Origin: a virus
IMG/VR virus record: IMGVR_UViG_3300049893_003579
Coordinates: 1-36,029 of that record
Strand: one strand, 5' to 3'
Length of the DNA stretch: 36,029 nucleotides
This document shows positions 1-7,758 of this stretch, piece by piece (position 1 is the first letter of the stretch; each line of letters begins with the position of its first letter). The translations under genes and the position numbers were made by a program. Below the pieces are notes generated by a model. That model was not told where the DNA came from. It saw only the letters and a program-made list of their open reading frames with translations, and did not search any database.

Positions 1-14
1 CAGCATGCCGATAA

Positions 15-551
15 CTATCGGCGCGCCGGGAAAAACACGTGCCAGTCGGGGTGGAACACAAGTCTCCCCAGCCTGTGGATGTCCCAGAAGTGGTAGACCT
101 TGGGCTCATCAGGCTTAGAGAGCAGCTTCATGCCCGCCTCGGCGGGTGTGCGGTTGCCCTTGTAGTTGTTGCACTTCTTGCAAGATGCAACACAGTTCCG
201 CCATGAGGTGTCTCCACCCTTCGCGGTGGGCTTGACGTGGTCGACAGTAGCCGAGTTGGGAGTCAGGCTGCAACCGCAATACTGACACTTCCAGTCGTCC
301 CTGTTGAAGAGCGCATGCTTGCGAAAGCGAGGCACAAACCACTTCTTGGGAGCTTTGTCCAGCAATCGGATGGTCGCGGGCTCATCGAAGGACACCGAAG
401 CGCTCGTGAGAGTCTCTCCCCAGGTGGACGGCCCGTCGATGGAGACGAGCTCGGCGCGGCCCGAGTACAGAAGATTGAACGCACGAACGGTGGAAACGAA
501 GTGCAGCGGAGTCATGTCCGAGTTGAGGATGAGTGCTCTACGAGTTGCCAT
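15..551 (-). CDS. HNH endonuclease
   Basis: A 178-aa protein with a classical zinc-stabilised HNH core in its middle. C89-x2-C92 and C124-x2-C127 form the metal-binding knuckles, V103-D104-H105 carries the catalytic histidine, and N119 plus N128/N132 complete the motif. The N-terminal 60 residues (M-A-T-R-R-A-L-I-L-N-S-D) match the leader domain seen in a widespread family of free-standing phage and bacterial HNH proteins. Such proteins nick or cut DNA; some are homing endonucleases and others assist terminase. No intron or NUMOD repeat is visible. It is the last gene of the window on the minus strand and ends with TAG. The ATG start at 551 lies 16 nt after the upstream methyltransferase stop. 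The HNH fold is clear; the biological role is inferred. Confidence 0.88.
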   Translation of the reverse strand: MATRRALILNSDMTPLHFVSTVRAFNLLYSGRAELVSIDGPSTWGETLTSASVSFDEPATIRLLDKAPKKWFVPRFRKHALFNRDDWKCQYCGCSLTPNSATVDHVKPTAKGGDTSWRNCVASCKKCNNYKGNRTPAEAGMKLLSKPDEPKVYHFWDIHRLGRLVFHPDWHVFFPARR

Positions 552-567
552 AACGACTATACCATAC

Positions 568-1371
568 CTATTCTTCGAATTTGACGTCTTCAGCGATGAA
601 AATCTTCTTCATGATGCTGATGGCGTCTGGATTGACATCTCCCAAGACGAATCGTCTGTCAAGCTTGACAGCGGCGGCTCCTGTCGTGCCGCTGCCTGCA
701 AACGGATCTACTACTAGATCTCCAGCGTTGGTAGATGCCGAGATCATTCGAGCAACGAGAGCGACAGGCTTTTGACTGGGATAGCCTGTTCTCTCTCTGG
801 AGGACGTTCCGAGAATCGGAATGTCGGTCCAGACGTCGGTGGGAACCTGTCCAAGAGCAATTCTAGCGTCTGCCTCTTCTTTTGTTCTACCGACCCGCTG
901 CATTTCAGGCGCTTTATAGGGGATCCGATCGATGGCATTCCAGTTGAAGACCATCTTGTCACGATCCTTGGCGTACATCAGGATCGTGTCATGTTTTGCG
1001 GGCCACTTGTTCTTTCCTCTCCCACCGTAGTTGTAGCTCCACACGAGCTCATTTATGAAGTTGTTGCGTCCAAACAGCTCGTCGCACCACACTTTGGCGT
1101 AGTGCACCCAACGCCAGTCCAAATGAAGATAGAGAGTGCCCGTGGGCTTGAGAACTGTCCAGACCGCCTGCAGGATTGGGCGCAAGAACTCTTCGTAATT
1201 CTCGAACTTGTCTCTGTAGGAGATTTTCGAGACATTCTCTCCGTTCTTCTGGCGGTTCATGGTCTGAATGTCTCCTGTCCCGAAGGGAGGATCCATGTAG
1301 ACCATGTCGACGGTCGACGGCCCGAGAGACTTGAGCAGGTCGAGAGCTGAGTTCTGTCGAACGATGTTCAT
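568..1371 (-). CDS. DNA methyltransferase (DPPF type, N6-adenine or N4-cytosine)
   Basis: A 267-aa SAM-dependent amino-methyltransferase of the D12/N4-N6 superfamily. Catalytic motif IV, DPPF, is at residues 27-30. A P-S-Q-K-P motif lies near 198-202, and the SAM-binding motif I (DPFAGSGTT) is near the C terminus at 222-230, so motif IV precedes motif I as in beta-class enzymes. The central 100 residues probably contain the target recognition domain. No restriction endonuclease is adjacent, so it is an orphan enzyme likely used to mask phage sites or mark DNA. The gene overlaps its upstream neighbour by ATGA (1368-1371), so translation is probably coupled. It ends with TAG. The target base and sequence cannot be read from the sequence. 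Confidence 0.93.
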   Translation of the reverse strand: MNIVRQNSALDLLKSLGPSTVDMVYMDPPFGTGDIQTMNRQKNGENVSKISYRDKFENYEEFLRPILQAVWTVLKPTGTLYLHLDWRWVHYAKVWCDELFGRNNFINELVWSYNYGGRGKNKWPAKHDTILMYAKDRDKMVFNWNAIDRIPYKAPEMQRVGRTKEEADARIALGQVPTDVWTDIPILGTSSRERTGYPSQKPVALVARMISASTNAGDLVVDPFAGSGTTGAAAVKLDRRFVLGDVNPDAISIMKKIFIAEDVKFEE

Positions 1372-1553
1372 CGATATGGTTGACCTGTCGCCTCGTACAG
1401 GTCAAGTCCCTCGACCCTGGGAGCGCCGGCGAGGTCGCGGCCGAGAGCGAAGGTCGGCTTCTTCTCGGAATCATCCACGTCGAGATTGTGGTTGTTCTTC
1501 ACCCACTCGATGCATGCTTCGATGATCTCGTCGCTTGTGAGACGCACGTTCAC
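1368..1553 (-). CDS. small hypothetical protein
   Basis: A 61-aa protein that I do not recognise. It starts with GTG at 1553, whose first bases overlap the upstream stop as GTGA, and it ends in an ATGA overlap with the methyltransferase. These overlaps on both sides are the main evidence that it is real. The sequence is acidic and soluble-looking (M-N-V-R-L-T-S-D-E-I-I-E-A-C-I-E-W-V), with a predicted N-terminal helix and no membrane segment or metal motif. Confidence 0.6.
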   Translation of the reverse strand: MNVRLTSDEIIEACIEWVKNNHNLDVDDSEKKPTFALGRDLAGAPRVEGLDLYEATGQPYR

Positions 1554-2032
1554 TTTTCCTCCTGGCGCTTGCGCTCTTCAGCTTCAGCTGCGAGACGTTT
1601 TCGAGTCTCTTCGTAACGAGCCTCTTGGGCCTTGCGCGCCTCGATCCATGCATTATGGTGTTCGTCGCACAGAGTTCGAATCCAGCCTCCGCTCCGCCGA
1701 GTTCCAGGATGACCGCAGTCCTCACAGACTGAGGTGGACAGAGTCTCCACGAGAGCGATCATGCCATCGGTGACTCGATCACCACCGTCGACGTAAAATC
1801 GAAGTCCTCCGAACTTCTCCTTGACCTGAGCGGCGACGGGCTGAATGTTCTCTGGAACAGAGGCACCCTCTTCGAGTCGGAAGTGAATGTTGTCTACGTA
1901 GTTCTGAATGGTGCAGCACAGGGCGTCGATCAGTGTGATCCACCCGGGCCCGATGTCACAGTGGAAATCGGGCGGAAAGATCTTCGGATACTCCGCTTTG
2001 ATCTGCTCGTAAGTGGTACAGCGCTGTCTCAT
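1550..2032 (-). CDS. hypothetical protein with C-terminal zinc-knuckle
   Basis: A 160-aa protein of unknown function. The start at 2032 (M-R-Q-R-C) is preferred over the upstream in-frame GTG at 2050 because a GGTGGA purine stretch sits directly before it. Residues near 100-125 hold a C-x2-C ... C-x2-H arrangement (C-E-D-C-G-H ... L-C-D-E-H-H) like a small zinc-binding knuckle. The preceding segment (E-K-F-G-G-L-R-F-Y) recurs in uncharacterised phage proteins. The last 35 residues are a highly charged helix rich in Ala, Glu, Arg and Lys, probably a coiled coil. It is coupled by a GTGA overlap to the next gene and sits in the small-gene run leading to the methyltransferase. Confidence 0.7.
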   Translation of the reverse strand: MRQRCTTYEQIKAEYPKIFPPDFHCDIGPGWITLIDALCCTIQNYVDNIHFRLEEGASVPENIQPVAAQVKEKFGGLRFYVDGGDRVTDGMIALVETLSTSVCEDCGHPGTRRSGGWIRTLCDEHHNAWIEARKAQEARYEETRKRLAAEAEERKRQEEK

Positions 2033-2067
2033 GGGTCCACCATAACCCACGATCCAGCTTCTTTACA

Positions 2068-3822
2068 CTAGAAGAGAATAGAGCGAATCTGCTGGGTCGC
2101 CCAATTTCGACGTGCCTCGGCGACGAGGTAGTCGGGAAGAGCGTCAAGGACCGAAGCGATCGTCTTTGAGTCGATTCCTTTTAGTTCTGACTCAAGATCG
2201 GCGATCAGCTTGTCGTGTTTTCCCCCACGATCATTTGTCTTCCCAGCAAGATCAATCTTGGCCTTGGCTACTGCAGCAGCAAGTTCCTCGCCGTGCTTCG
2301 CATTGAGAGCCTCGAGGGCACCCTCGATGCCCTTTTCCTGCATCGCATCCTGAAACTGCTTTTGGGCATCGGGTGTGTCTCCAAACTGTTTTGCGATCGC
2401 AGCAACAAATTGCTGCATCTTCTTTGTGTCGTCTTCGAGCTGCTTCGACAGGTTAGAAACCTTCTCATCCGAGAGCGCCTTTCCTGCCTCGGCCTCGTCT
2501 TTCTCAGCAGAGACCTTGTCGAGGAGACGGGCCAGCTCCTGCTGACCTCTCTTGAGATTAGCAACTACATCCTTGTTTTTCTGACGCTCGGCTTCAAGCT
2601 CCTTGTTTTCGATAGCGTCGTTGATCGCATTCCAGTCAATAGAGCTGATGTCTTGATCGGCAGACTTTGCAGCTTCCTCGGGACTCTTTCCTGCTGCAAT
2701 TGCATCGACAATTGTCTGCTCGGAGTTCGCTTGACGCTCGAGAAGGCGACGAAGCCAGCGTTTGCTAGAACCGTTGCTCTCAAGCAGCGTGTATTGGGCC
2801 TCCACAATGTCATCCATTGTGATTTTCACCGACTCCGTCTGCATGTTGAACTTGAGGCGATTGCGTGCAACAAGAACCTTGAGAATTTGTCCGACAATCT
2901 TTGGATCAACGCCCGACCTCTTGCCCACATCGCTCATCAGATCCTGCATGGACTGCTTCGGATTTGATGCTGCTTGGGCCGATGCCTTCTTTGGATCTTC
3001 TCCTGCTGCTTGAGCGCGGGCAGCGGCGGCGTCTCGTGCGAGATCCTGGGGAGATGAAATCACTTCGCCCTTCTTCTGGGGTGTGTTCCCTTCTCCCGTT
3101 TCCTTGTTGTTCTTTGCCGCAGTCACCATGTCCTTGGCGACCTGCTGGACCTGATCGGTTCCGATGCCCGACTTGACCGCATTTGTGACAGCAGTCAGCT
3201 TGTTTGCAGGACAGCTCATGATGTCCTGGACGATCATGTCTGTCTTGTCGACGTAAGGAATTCCGCTTCCGAAGAGCGACTGAATCTTAGCAAACATGCC
3301 CTCGGGCTCGAAGGCCTTTGAGAGCAATCCCTTGACCTTGCTTTTCGTTGCCTGATCTTCAAGATCGTCCAGCTTTCCGTCGCCAGAAGAGTCATAGTTG
3401 TCCAGCTGATTCTGTAGAACATCACCGAGAACGTCGAAGCCCGCCTCAAGAGAATTTGCGAGGACAACACTCTTCAGAACAGGATTTGATCCTGCCTTGG
3501 CACCAAGCTTCTGCTGAAGCGCAGAGAGACCCTTAGTTGCAAGAGCTTTGAGGCCACCGCCCGTGAAGTCTCTGACATCCTTTGCTGCCTTCTCGATGAC
3601 CGAGGGAATGTATGACATACCTGCAGACTTTGCAGCCGCAGAGATCTTCCCAAGCTTTGTCAAGATCGCGTTAGCCTGCTGCATCTCGTTCTTGTCGAGC
3701 GCCTCGACGAGAATCTGAGCGTATCCTTCGGCGAGAGGCTCACTTCCCGCTAGATGTCTAGCTCTCGTCTCGAGGAGGATGTCGGCCTGCTTATCCGCGT
3801 ACTTGCGTGCTAGTGTGGTCAT
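2068..3822 (-). CDS. 584-aa helical protein with one EF-hand-like Ca loop, possible virion protein
   Basis: A large, mostly helical, Ala/Lys/Glu-rich protein with no recognised family. Residues 144-155 (D-S-S-G-D-G-K-L-D-D-L-E) fit a canonical 12-residue EF-hand loop: acidic or Ser at 1, 3 and 5, Gly at 6, Leu at 8, Asp at 9 and Glu at 12. Residues about 240-290 are low-complexity Ala/Gln/Lys. Residues about 395-530 look like a long coiled coil. The start at 3822 has AGGATGAC immediately upstream, a good Shine-Dalgarno. Size, coiled coil and stand-alone position after a terminator suggest a structural or injected protein, but that is inference. It ends with TAG. Confidence 0.75.
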   Translation of the reverse strand: MTTLARKYADKQADILLETRARHLAGSEPLAEGYAQILVEALDKNEMQQANAILTKLGKISAAAKSAGMSYIPSVIEKAAKDVRDFTGGGLKALATKGLSALQQKLGAKAGSNPVLKSVVLANSLEAGFDVLGDVLQNQLDNYDSSGDGKLDDLEDQATKSKVKGLLSKAFEPEGMFAKIQSLFGSGIPYVDKTDMIVQDIMSCPANKLTAVTNAVKSGIGTDQVQQVAKDMVTAAKNNKETGEGNTPQKKGEVISSPQDLARDAAAARAQAAGEDPKKASAQAASNPKQSMQDLMSDVGKRSGVDPKIVGQILKVLVARNRLKFNMQTESVKITMDDIVEAQYTLLESNGSSKRWLRRLLERQANSEQTIVDAIAAGKSPEEAAKSADQDISSIDWNAINDAIENKELEAERQKNKDVVANLKRGQQELARLLDKVSAEKDEAEAGKALSDEKVSNLSKQLEDDTKKMQQFVAAIAKQFGDTPDAQKQFQDAMQEKGIEGALEALNAKHGEELAAAVAKAKIDLAGKTNDRGGKHDKLIADLESELKGIDSKTIASVLDALPDYLVAEARRNWATQQIRSILF

Positions 3823-3853
3823 GTCATCCTAAATAGACGATAATCAGCAGAAA

Positions 3854-3891
3854 TGGCCAACGGCGCCCGAATTTGCGAGCCCCGTTGGCCA
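3854..3891 (-). terminator. strong hairpin, probable terminator after the hsp20-like gene
   Basis: A perfect 10-bp inverted repeat (TGGCCAACGG at 3854-3863 and its complement at 3882-3891), extended inside by a CGC/GCG pair. It lies 17 nt after the stop of the small heat-shock gene. On the minus strand the stem is followed by TTTCTG, a short U run; the plus side is followed by CTCTCCCC. It therefore works best as a minus-strand intrinsic terminator separating hsp20 from the 584-aa gene. Confidence 0.65.
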
Positions 3892-3907
3892 CTCTCCCCT
3901 CTCCCAG

Positions 3908-4279
3908 CTAAGCTGTTCGAACAGACACGGATCGAGCCCGCGCGGATGCAGCATGCTTAAAGGAGACGGTCAACACACCGTCTACAAGCAGCGCATCACA
4001 TGTTTCAGGATCCACAGCAGAAGTGATGCGCCACGTGTACGACACTTCGGTGCCGTCCCTAACGCCTCTCACACGCAGTTCCCTGTCGACGATCCTCACA
4101 GACAAATCGGATGCCTTCACTCCGGGCACATCGATCGACAGGGCCAGCCCGTCATCAGTCTTCTTGACCGTCCACGCGGATGTTGAGATGCGCCTCGGTA
4201 GAATTGAGGGACCGAAGACATCGTCAAGAAATTGCGTTGAGTTCCATCCGCTTGCAGTGCTCAGCCAATCGTTCCTCAT
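3908..4279 (-). CDS. Hsp20 / alpha-crystallin small heat-shock protein
   Basis: A 123-aa small heat-shock protein. The alpha-crystallin domain is recognisable: a W-T-V-K-K-T-D-D-G start, then D-V-P-G-V-K-A-S-D-L-S-V-R-I (the strand pair typical of Hsp20) and a terminal D-G-V-L-T-V-S-F motif matching the family A-x-x-x-N-G-V-L signature. The C-terminal tail is short. Small heat-shock proteins hold unfolding proteins in an ATP-independent way; phage copies are known in T4-like marine phages, where they may help virion assembly. ATG 4279 is chosen because AGGAGG lies 8 nt upstream; an in-frame GTG at 4288 overlaps that Shine-Dalgarno. It is flanked by a terminator and a leader hairpin, so it may be a separate transcript. 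Confidence 0.88.
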   Translation of the reverse strand: MRNDWLSTASGWNSTQFLDDVFGPSILPRRISTSAWTVKKTDDGLALSIDVPGVKASDLSVRIVDRELRVRGVRDGTEVSYTWRITSAVDPETCDALLVDGVLTVSFKHAASARARSVSVRTA

Positions 4280-4300
4280 TCCATGCACCTCCTGTTCTTC

Positions 4301-4316
4301 GCGTCCTTACGGACGC
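4301..4316 (-). promoter_or_regulatory. leader hairpin with GUAA tetraloop upstream of hsp20
   Basis: On the minus strand GCGTCC-GTAA-GGACGC forms a 6-bp stem capped by a GNRA-type tetraloop. It ends about 10 nt before the AGGAGG of the heat-shock gene. It could stabilise the 5' end of the message or influence ribosome access. No convincing sigma70 promoter was found in the 70-nt gap. Confidence 0.4.
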
Positions 4317-4361
4317 CGAGTAGGTGTGAGGATAATCACTCAGCGGGCGGCGTGAACCCCC

Positions 4362-4655
4362 TCAGGACAAAATTTTTCCCGAAGGCGTCTTGTTGGGATC
4401 TGCCCAAACCACCGACTTGGAGCTGTCGTCCTCGCCAGAGACCCTGTTGTTGATCTCTGTCAGAAGATCCTCGTGGAATTTCTCCACCATCTCGATGTAT
4501 GGAGCGTCGAGGACGAGAGTTCCCGGCTCCGACTCGTCCTCCACGACGACAACTTGGCGAAGCAGGTCGGCACCGTCGAGGCCGAGGAGGATTGCCTCCT
4601 GGAAGATCTGGATGACCCGCATGGACACTTCGTCTGAGAACTTATACTTCTTCAT
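4362..4655 (-). CDS. hypothetical acidic protein
   Basis: A 97-aa protein of unknown function starting M-K-K-Y-K-F-S-D-E-V. The ATG at 4655 overlaps the upstream stop as ATGA, which decides the start; a longer in-frame reading into the upstream gene would have an implausibly Arg-rich N terminus. The first 45 residues look helical and amphipathic, followed by V-V-V-V-E-D-E-S-E-P and a charged tail. It is coupled to the MT-A70 methyltransferase and may be co-expressed with it, but no function can be assigned. Confidence 0.7.
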   Translation of the reverse strand: MKKYKFSDEVSMRVIQIFQEAILLGLDGADLLRQVVVVEDESEPGTLVLDAPYIEMVEKFHEDLLTEINNRVSGEDDSSKSVVWADPNKTPSGKILS

Positions 4656-5269
4656 GGAACCTGAATCTCCTTGATCACGTCGTCGATTGAGTCGCGAATG
4701 TCTCTGCCGGTCACGCCGTCGCCGAGACATGTCCAATCTACCCGGTTTCTGCGCGCGAAGAGCTCCAATTTCTTGCAGTCGGGAAACATCACGTCAAGCT
4801 TGTCCTGCAGCGTCTCGGGCTTCACCGAGTGTCGAACGTTGACGTCGTGGGAGACTGACCTCTGCGAGTGGCTCTTCAGTTTCGGATAGATCGACTTGCC
4901 CGATGTCCCAATGAGAGCGATCTCGTGAGTCTGGCGGAACAATCGACCCATTCCAAAGGCAAGCGCATCGTCGGGATCCTCGCACCTCGACGAGTTCTTC
5001 TTGACCTTGACCCAGACGTACGTCTGTTTCAGCTTGAAGCCCCATGACTTCATGACTGCGAGGCCGTCTTCAAGCATGACCGACGGCACCCACAGCGCCA
5101 AGAGGCAACCTGCAGGATCAGCCAGCTCCCGCACCTTGAGGTCCTTGATTTCTGATAGAGAAAGAGTGGCGTACTGGCTTTGAGCGGACCTCTTGACAGG
5201 TGTCTTCATGGCCTTGAGACCGTCATTGAAATGCCAGGGAGGATCAGCACAAATTACTTGAAACTTCAT
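4652..5269 (-). CDS. MT-A70 family adenine N6-methyltransferase
   Basis: A 205-aa protein of the MT-A70 family, which methylates adenine N6 in DNA or RNA. The hallmark catalytic motif DPPW is at residues 9-12. Other family features follow: L-L-A-L-W-V-P, a G-F-K-L-K-Q-T-Y-V-W-V-K segment, H-S-V-K-P-E (the usual HSxKP) and a C-terminal L-E-L-F-A-R-R box. The whole enzyme is present and short, as is common in phages. It is coupled by ATGA overlaps to thymidylate kinase upstream and to the 97-aa gene downstream. It is likely a DNA-protecting orphan methyltransferase; an RNA substrate cannot be excluded. Confidence 0.92.
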   Translation of the reverse strand: MKFQVICADPPWHFNDGLKAMKTPVKRSAQSQYATLSLSEIKDLKVRELADPAGCLLALWVPSVMLEDGLAVMKSWGFKLKQTYVWVKVKKNSSRCEDPDDALAFGMGRLFRQTHEIALIGTSGKSIYPKLKSHSQRSVSHDVNVRHSVKPETLQDKLDVMFPDCKKLELFARRNRVDWTCLGDGVTGRDIRDSIDDVIKEIQVP

Positions 5270-5865
5270 CCGTAGTAGTCTCCAAGAGCGTGGAAGCAGA
5301 CTGTCTTGTGAACTTCCTCGGGGGTTCCTCCCGAGCGAATGACTGCGATGTGTCCAGGATGTTCGTGTGCGTCAAACTCGAACATGTTCTGGTAGAGAGC
5401 TCTCACCTTTGACTGCAGCTCAGTGTCTTTCTCATAGACGTCTCTGCCCTCCTTGACGTGGGGAGCATTGACCAAGACGACAGTGCAGTCGGGCTTGACA
5501 AGCTGATTGAAGAGCATGTCAGAATACCAGCGAGGAACTCCCTCCGCTTCCCCGTACACCAGACCTGAGAGCGCCCAACGGTCCAGGATGATGTAGTCCA
5601 TCGTGTCCTGCAGGTGGCTCAGCTGAGTCGCCTGAAAAACCCGCTTATTGAGGTACTGGACTGTCTGGAAGACTTTTGGGAATTTCTTGGCGAGGCCATT
5701 CCGCAGCATCGCGTAGATGGCCTTATAAGTGAGGCCATCATTGTAGGGAATCTCGAAGTGTGAGACTTTGTGTCCCTGGGAGAGGAGGTAGTTCTTGAGC
5801 AAGTTGGCCTGTGTAAATTTTCCAACTCTGTCTGGGCCCTCAATTGCAATGATTTTTGCTGTCAA
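5266..5865 (-). CDS. tmk: thymidylate kinase (dTMP kinase)
   Basis: A 199-aa P-loop nucleotide kinase converting dTMP to dTDP. The family signature I-I-A-I-E-G-P-D-R-V-G-K-F-T sits at residues 5-18, with a D-R-W motif (L-D-R-W-A-L-S-G) near the middle. The best start is TTG at 5865, which places the signature at the usual distance from Met; longer in-frame readings only extend into the overlapping endonuclease gene. The gene overlaps the upstream homing endonuclease by 26 nt, so the endonuclease may have inserted right at the original tmk start. With ThyX, dUTPase and RNR it completes a phage dTTP pathway. The P-loop has Phe-Thr where Ser/Thr-Thr is common. Confidence 0.88.
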   Translation of the reverse strand: MTAKIIAIEGPDRVGKFTQANLLKNYLLSQGHKVSHFEIPYNDGLTYKAIYAMLRNGLAKKFPKVFQTVQYLNKRVFQATQLSHLQDTMDYIILDRWALSGLVYGEAEGVPRWYSDMLFNQLVKPDCTVVLVNAPHVKEGRDVYEKDTELQSKVRALYQNMFEFDAHEHPGHIAVIRSGGTPEEVHKTVCFHALGDYYG

Positions 5866-6649
5866 TGTAGTCCAAAGCTCCCTTGTTCCATTCGACTCCG
5901 TCAAGCGCCCTGATCTGCTCAAGGGTGAGCAGGACCAGTTCACGTTCTGTGACAACTTTGAATGTGAAACCCGCTTCTTGGCATGCAAGACGTGCTGCCT
6001 CGAATTTTGCCTGATTCTCTCTCAAGCGAATCATGGCTTCTGGCTTGATCTCGATGATCTCATTTCCTATCTGGAAATCAGGTGTGTAAGTTCTCTCCAC
6101 GCCGTCGAGCAAGTACTTGATGGAGGCGGGCGCTGACACTTCAACTCCCTTCGTGAACATCTCGACGAGAAAGGAGATCTCATAAGAGCTTCGAAATCGA
6201 AGACCCTTGTAGACACCCTGGATCTTCGAGCGTCCTCCCCGCGCGTAGACCTTTCCGTATGCAGGATTTTTATCCCCCACGCATCCCAATTTTGACCTGA
6301 TCAGACAGGCCTTTTCATTGCCGTAGATCTCGTCAATCGTCTTTCCCTTGGTGCGAATTCCAATTCGCGCGCATGATTCAGACGTATGACTCTTGCCGAA
6401 CATCGGATTCTTCTCGCCTGAAGTCACATCAGACACCCGAGCCCGCCATTCTTCGCGTCTCTTCTCTGCCTCTTCTGCGCCCAATTTGGCAACCCACCAC
6501 TCCCATGTCGTCTTATCGTTGAGCGGATTTCGCCGTATGCCATTGGCGTGCTGCCAAGAATTTGAACAGGAGCGATCGCAAAATCGCTTCTTTGACGAAG
6601 CGTAGCGAACCTCAAAATGCTTGCCGCAAAACTCACACGTCTTTTCCAT
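5840..6649 (-). CDS. PD-(D/E)XK homing endonuclease with NUMOD3 motifs
   Basis: A 269-aa free-standing endonuclease. The N terminus has a zinc finger (C5-x2-C8, C24-x3-C28). Two NUMOD3-like DNA-binding repeats follow: G-E-K-N-P-M-F-G-K-S near 78-87 and G-D-K-N-P-A-Y-G-K near 125-133. The C-terminal half has a PD-(D/E)XK nuclease core: Y-E at 156-157, P190-D191, and E200-I-K202. These are the parts of phage homing endonucleases that cut an intron-less or gene-less allele. It lies between thyX and tmk and overlaps the tmk start by 26 nt, which fits insertion into a nucleotide-metabolism operon. The ATG at 6649 lacks a strong Shine-Dalgarno. Confidence 0.85.
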   Translation of the reverse strand: MEKTCEFCGKHFEVRYASSKKRFCDRSCSNSWQHANGIRRNPLNDKTTWEWWVAKLGAEEAEKRREEWRARVSDVTSGEKNPMFGKSHTSESCARIGIRTKGKTIDEIYGNEKACLIRSKLGCVGDKNPAYGKVYARGGRSKIQGVYKGLRFRSSYEISFLVEMFTKGVEVSAPASIKYLLDGVERTYTPDFQIGNEIIEIKPEAMIRLRENQAKFEAARLACQEAGFTFKVVTERELVLLTLEQIRALDGVEWNKGALDYIDSKNHCN

Positions 6650-6696
6650 GAGCTTACGTATTCACATTCGAAGGTTCTGACCGTGTCATCTTCAGA

Positions 6697-7725
6697 TCAC
6701 TTCTTGACTCCCATCAGGTCCCACTCGTATGGAATTTCAGCACGATGTTGGATCCATCCGTTGAAATTGTTGCAGAAGTAAGTTCGCTCCACACGAGCTA
6801 CAGGATCAGCTACGATGAGATCGTTCCAAGTCCGCGGTGCAACGGCGCTCGGGCCTCCCTTGAGCTCACAGTAGAGCTGGCTCGGAAGCCTGACGTTGTT
6901 CCACGCCCGACCGCTCTTGAGGAAGACACGATCGCGTCGATAGCACTCAAGCTCAAGCTCAGTCATGGGACGAGCCACATGCTCAAAGGGACTCATGTGC
7001 CCAGCTTCGAGGAGACGATCGGCGAGTTGCACATCGGCATCGAGGTCCCTCTTGCCATCGTGGGTCAAGTAGCTCACCCGGGCGCAGCGGCCGACTGACA
7101 CTTTCTTGAGGAAATCGTAGATGCTCGTCTGCGCGACCTCACATTTTAGCTCAGCATCGTAGTAGTCTTCTTCGCGGATGAGGGGAAGATGCCATTGACT
7201 GTGGGTAAGATGCTGAGGCGTGGACTTTGACATCGCCTCGACCATCAGGTGAGCGATCTTTTGGATCTCTGGATGGGCCATCTCGTTGTCACGTAGATGG
7301 GTCCAGTTATCCCACTCTGTGGAAGTCACGATGACCGTATGCCACATGAAAGGCTCAAGGAGCCTGTTTGTGATCTGCTTGTGGATGCCAATCGCAAGGA
7401 GTTGATCGGCCTTTTCGACAGCAGCATTCCGAGCCTCCAGCCACTCAGTTTCTGCCCAAGCCTGTCGTCTCGGATCGACTTCCTCTTCTGCCTGCATTCC
7501 CTTCTGATTCTGACCCCAATGGGTCGGAATGTAGGGAAACTCCTTCACCATCTTCAACATCTTCTCCACCGGAATTGCTCGTGAAGATGCTGAGTTGCGT
7601 GAAAACACGCGGTGCGTGTTGAACTCTGCAAGGATGATTCGTGGAAATGTTACCTCGAGAGTCGTGAGCCGAGCTCCCTCGGGACTCATGCTGTCAGCGA
7701 GGATCTTCGCATTATGGCCTGTCAT
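6697..7725 (-). CDS. thyX: flavin-dependent thymidylate synthase ThyX
   Basis: A 342-aa ThyX enzyme, which makes dTMP from dUMP using FAD, NADPH and methylene-folate. The ThyX signature is seen at residues 37-50 as T-H-R-V-F-S-R-N-S-A-S-S-R-A, keeping H38, R39, S42, N44, S47 and R49 of the usual RHRxxSxNxxSxR pattern. The protein is longer than the 220-250 aa of typical bacterial ThyX, as in several phage forms. ATG 7725 is taken as start; a GTG at 7734 is an alternative, and neither has a good Shine-Dalgarno. It is followed 47 nt later by the homing endonuclease and then tmk, so dTMP synthesis and phosphorylation are neighbours. Confidence 0.93.
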   Translation of the reverse strand: MTGHNAKILADSMSPEGARLTTLEVTFPRIILAEFNTHRVFSRNSASSRAIPVEKMLKMVKEFPYIPTHWGQNQKGMQAEEEVDPRRQAWAETEWLEARNAAVEKADQLLAIGIHKQITNRLLEPFMWHTVIVTSTEWDNWTHLRDNEMAHPEIQKIAHLMVEAMSKSTPQHLTHSQWHLPLIREEDYYDAELKCEVAQTSIYDFLKKVSVGRCARVSYLTHDGKRDLDADVQLADRLLEAGHMSPFEHVARPMTELELECYRRDRVFLKSGRAWNNVRLPSQLYCELKGGPSAVAPRTWNDLIVADPVARVERTYFCNNFNGWIQHRAEIPYEWDLMGVKK

Positions 7726-7758
7726 TGACCACACAGTAACACAACTCAGCGCAACTGT

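Noticed and set aside
4280-4288. GTG at 4288 as the hsp20 start.
   Set aside because: It overlaps the AGGAGG; the ATG at 4279 has ideal 8-nt spacing.
5866-5988. A longer thymidylate kinase N terminus starting at 5988.
   Set aside because: It only adds residues encoded by the overlapping endonuclease and puts the P-loop 40 residues too far in.
7726-7734. GTG 7734 as thyX start.
   Set aside because: It cannot be excluded, but it adds three residues only, and ATG 7725 is the more common start codon; neither has a good Shine-Dalgarno.
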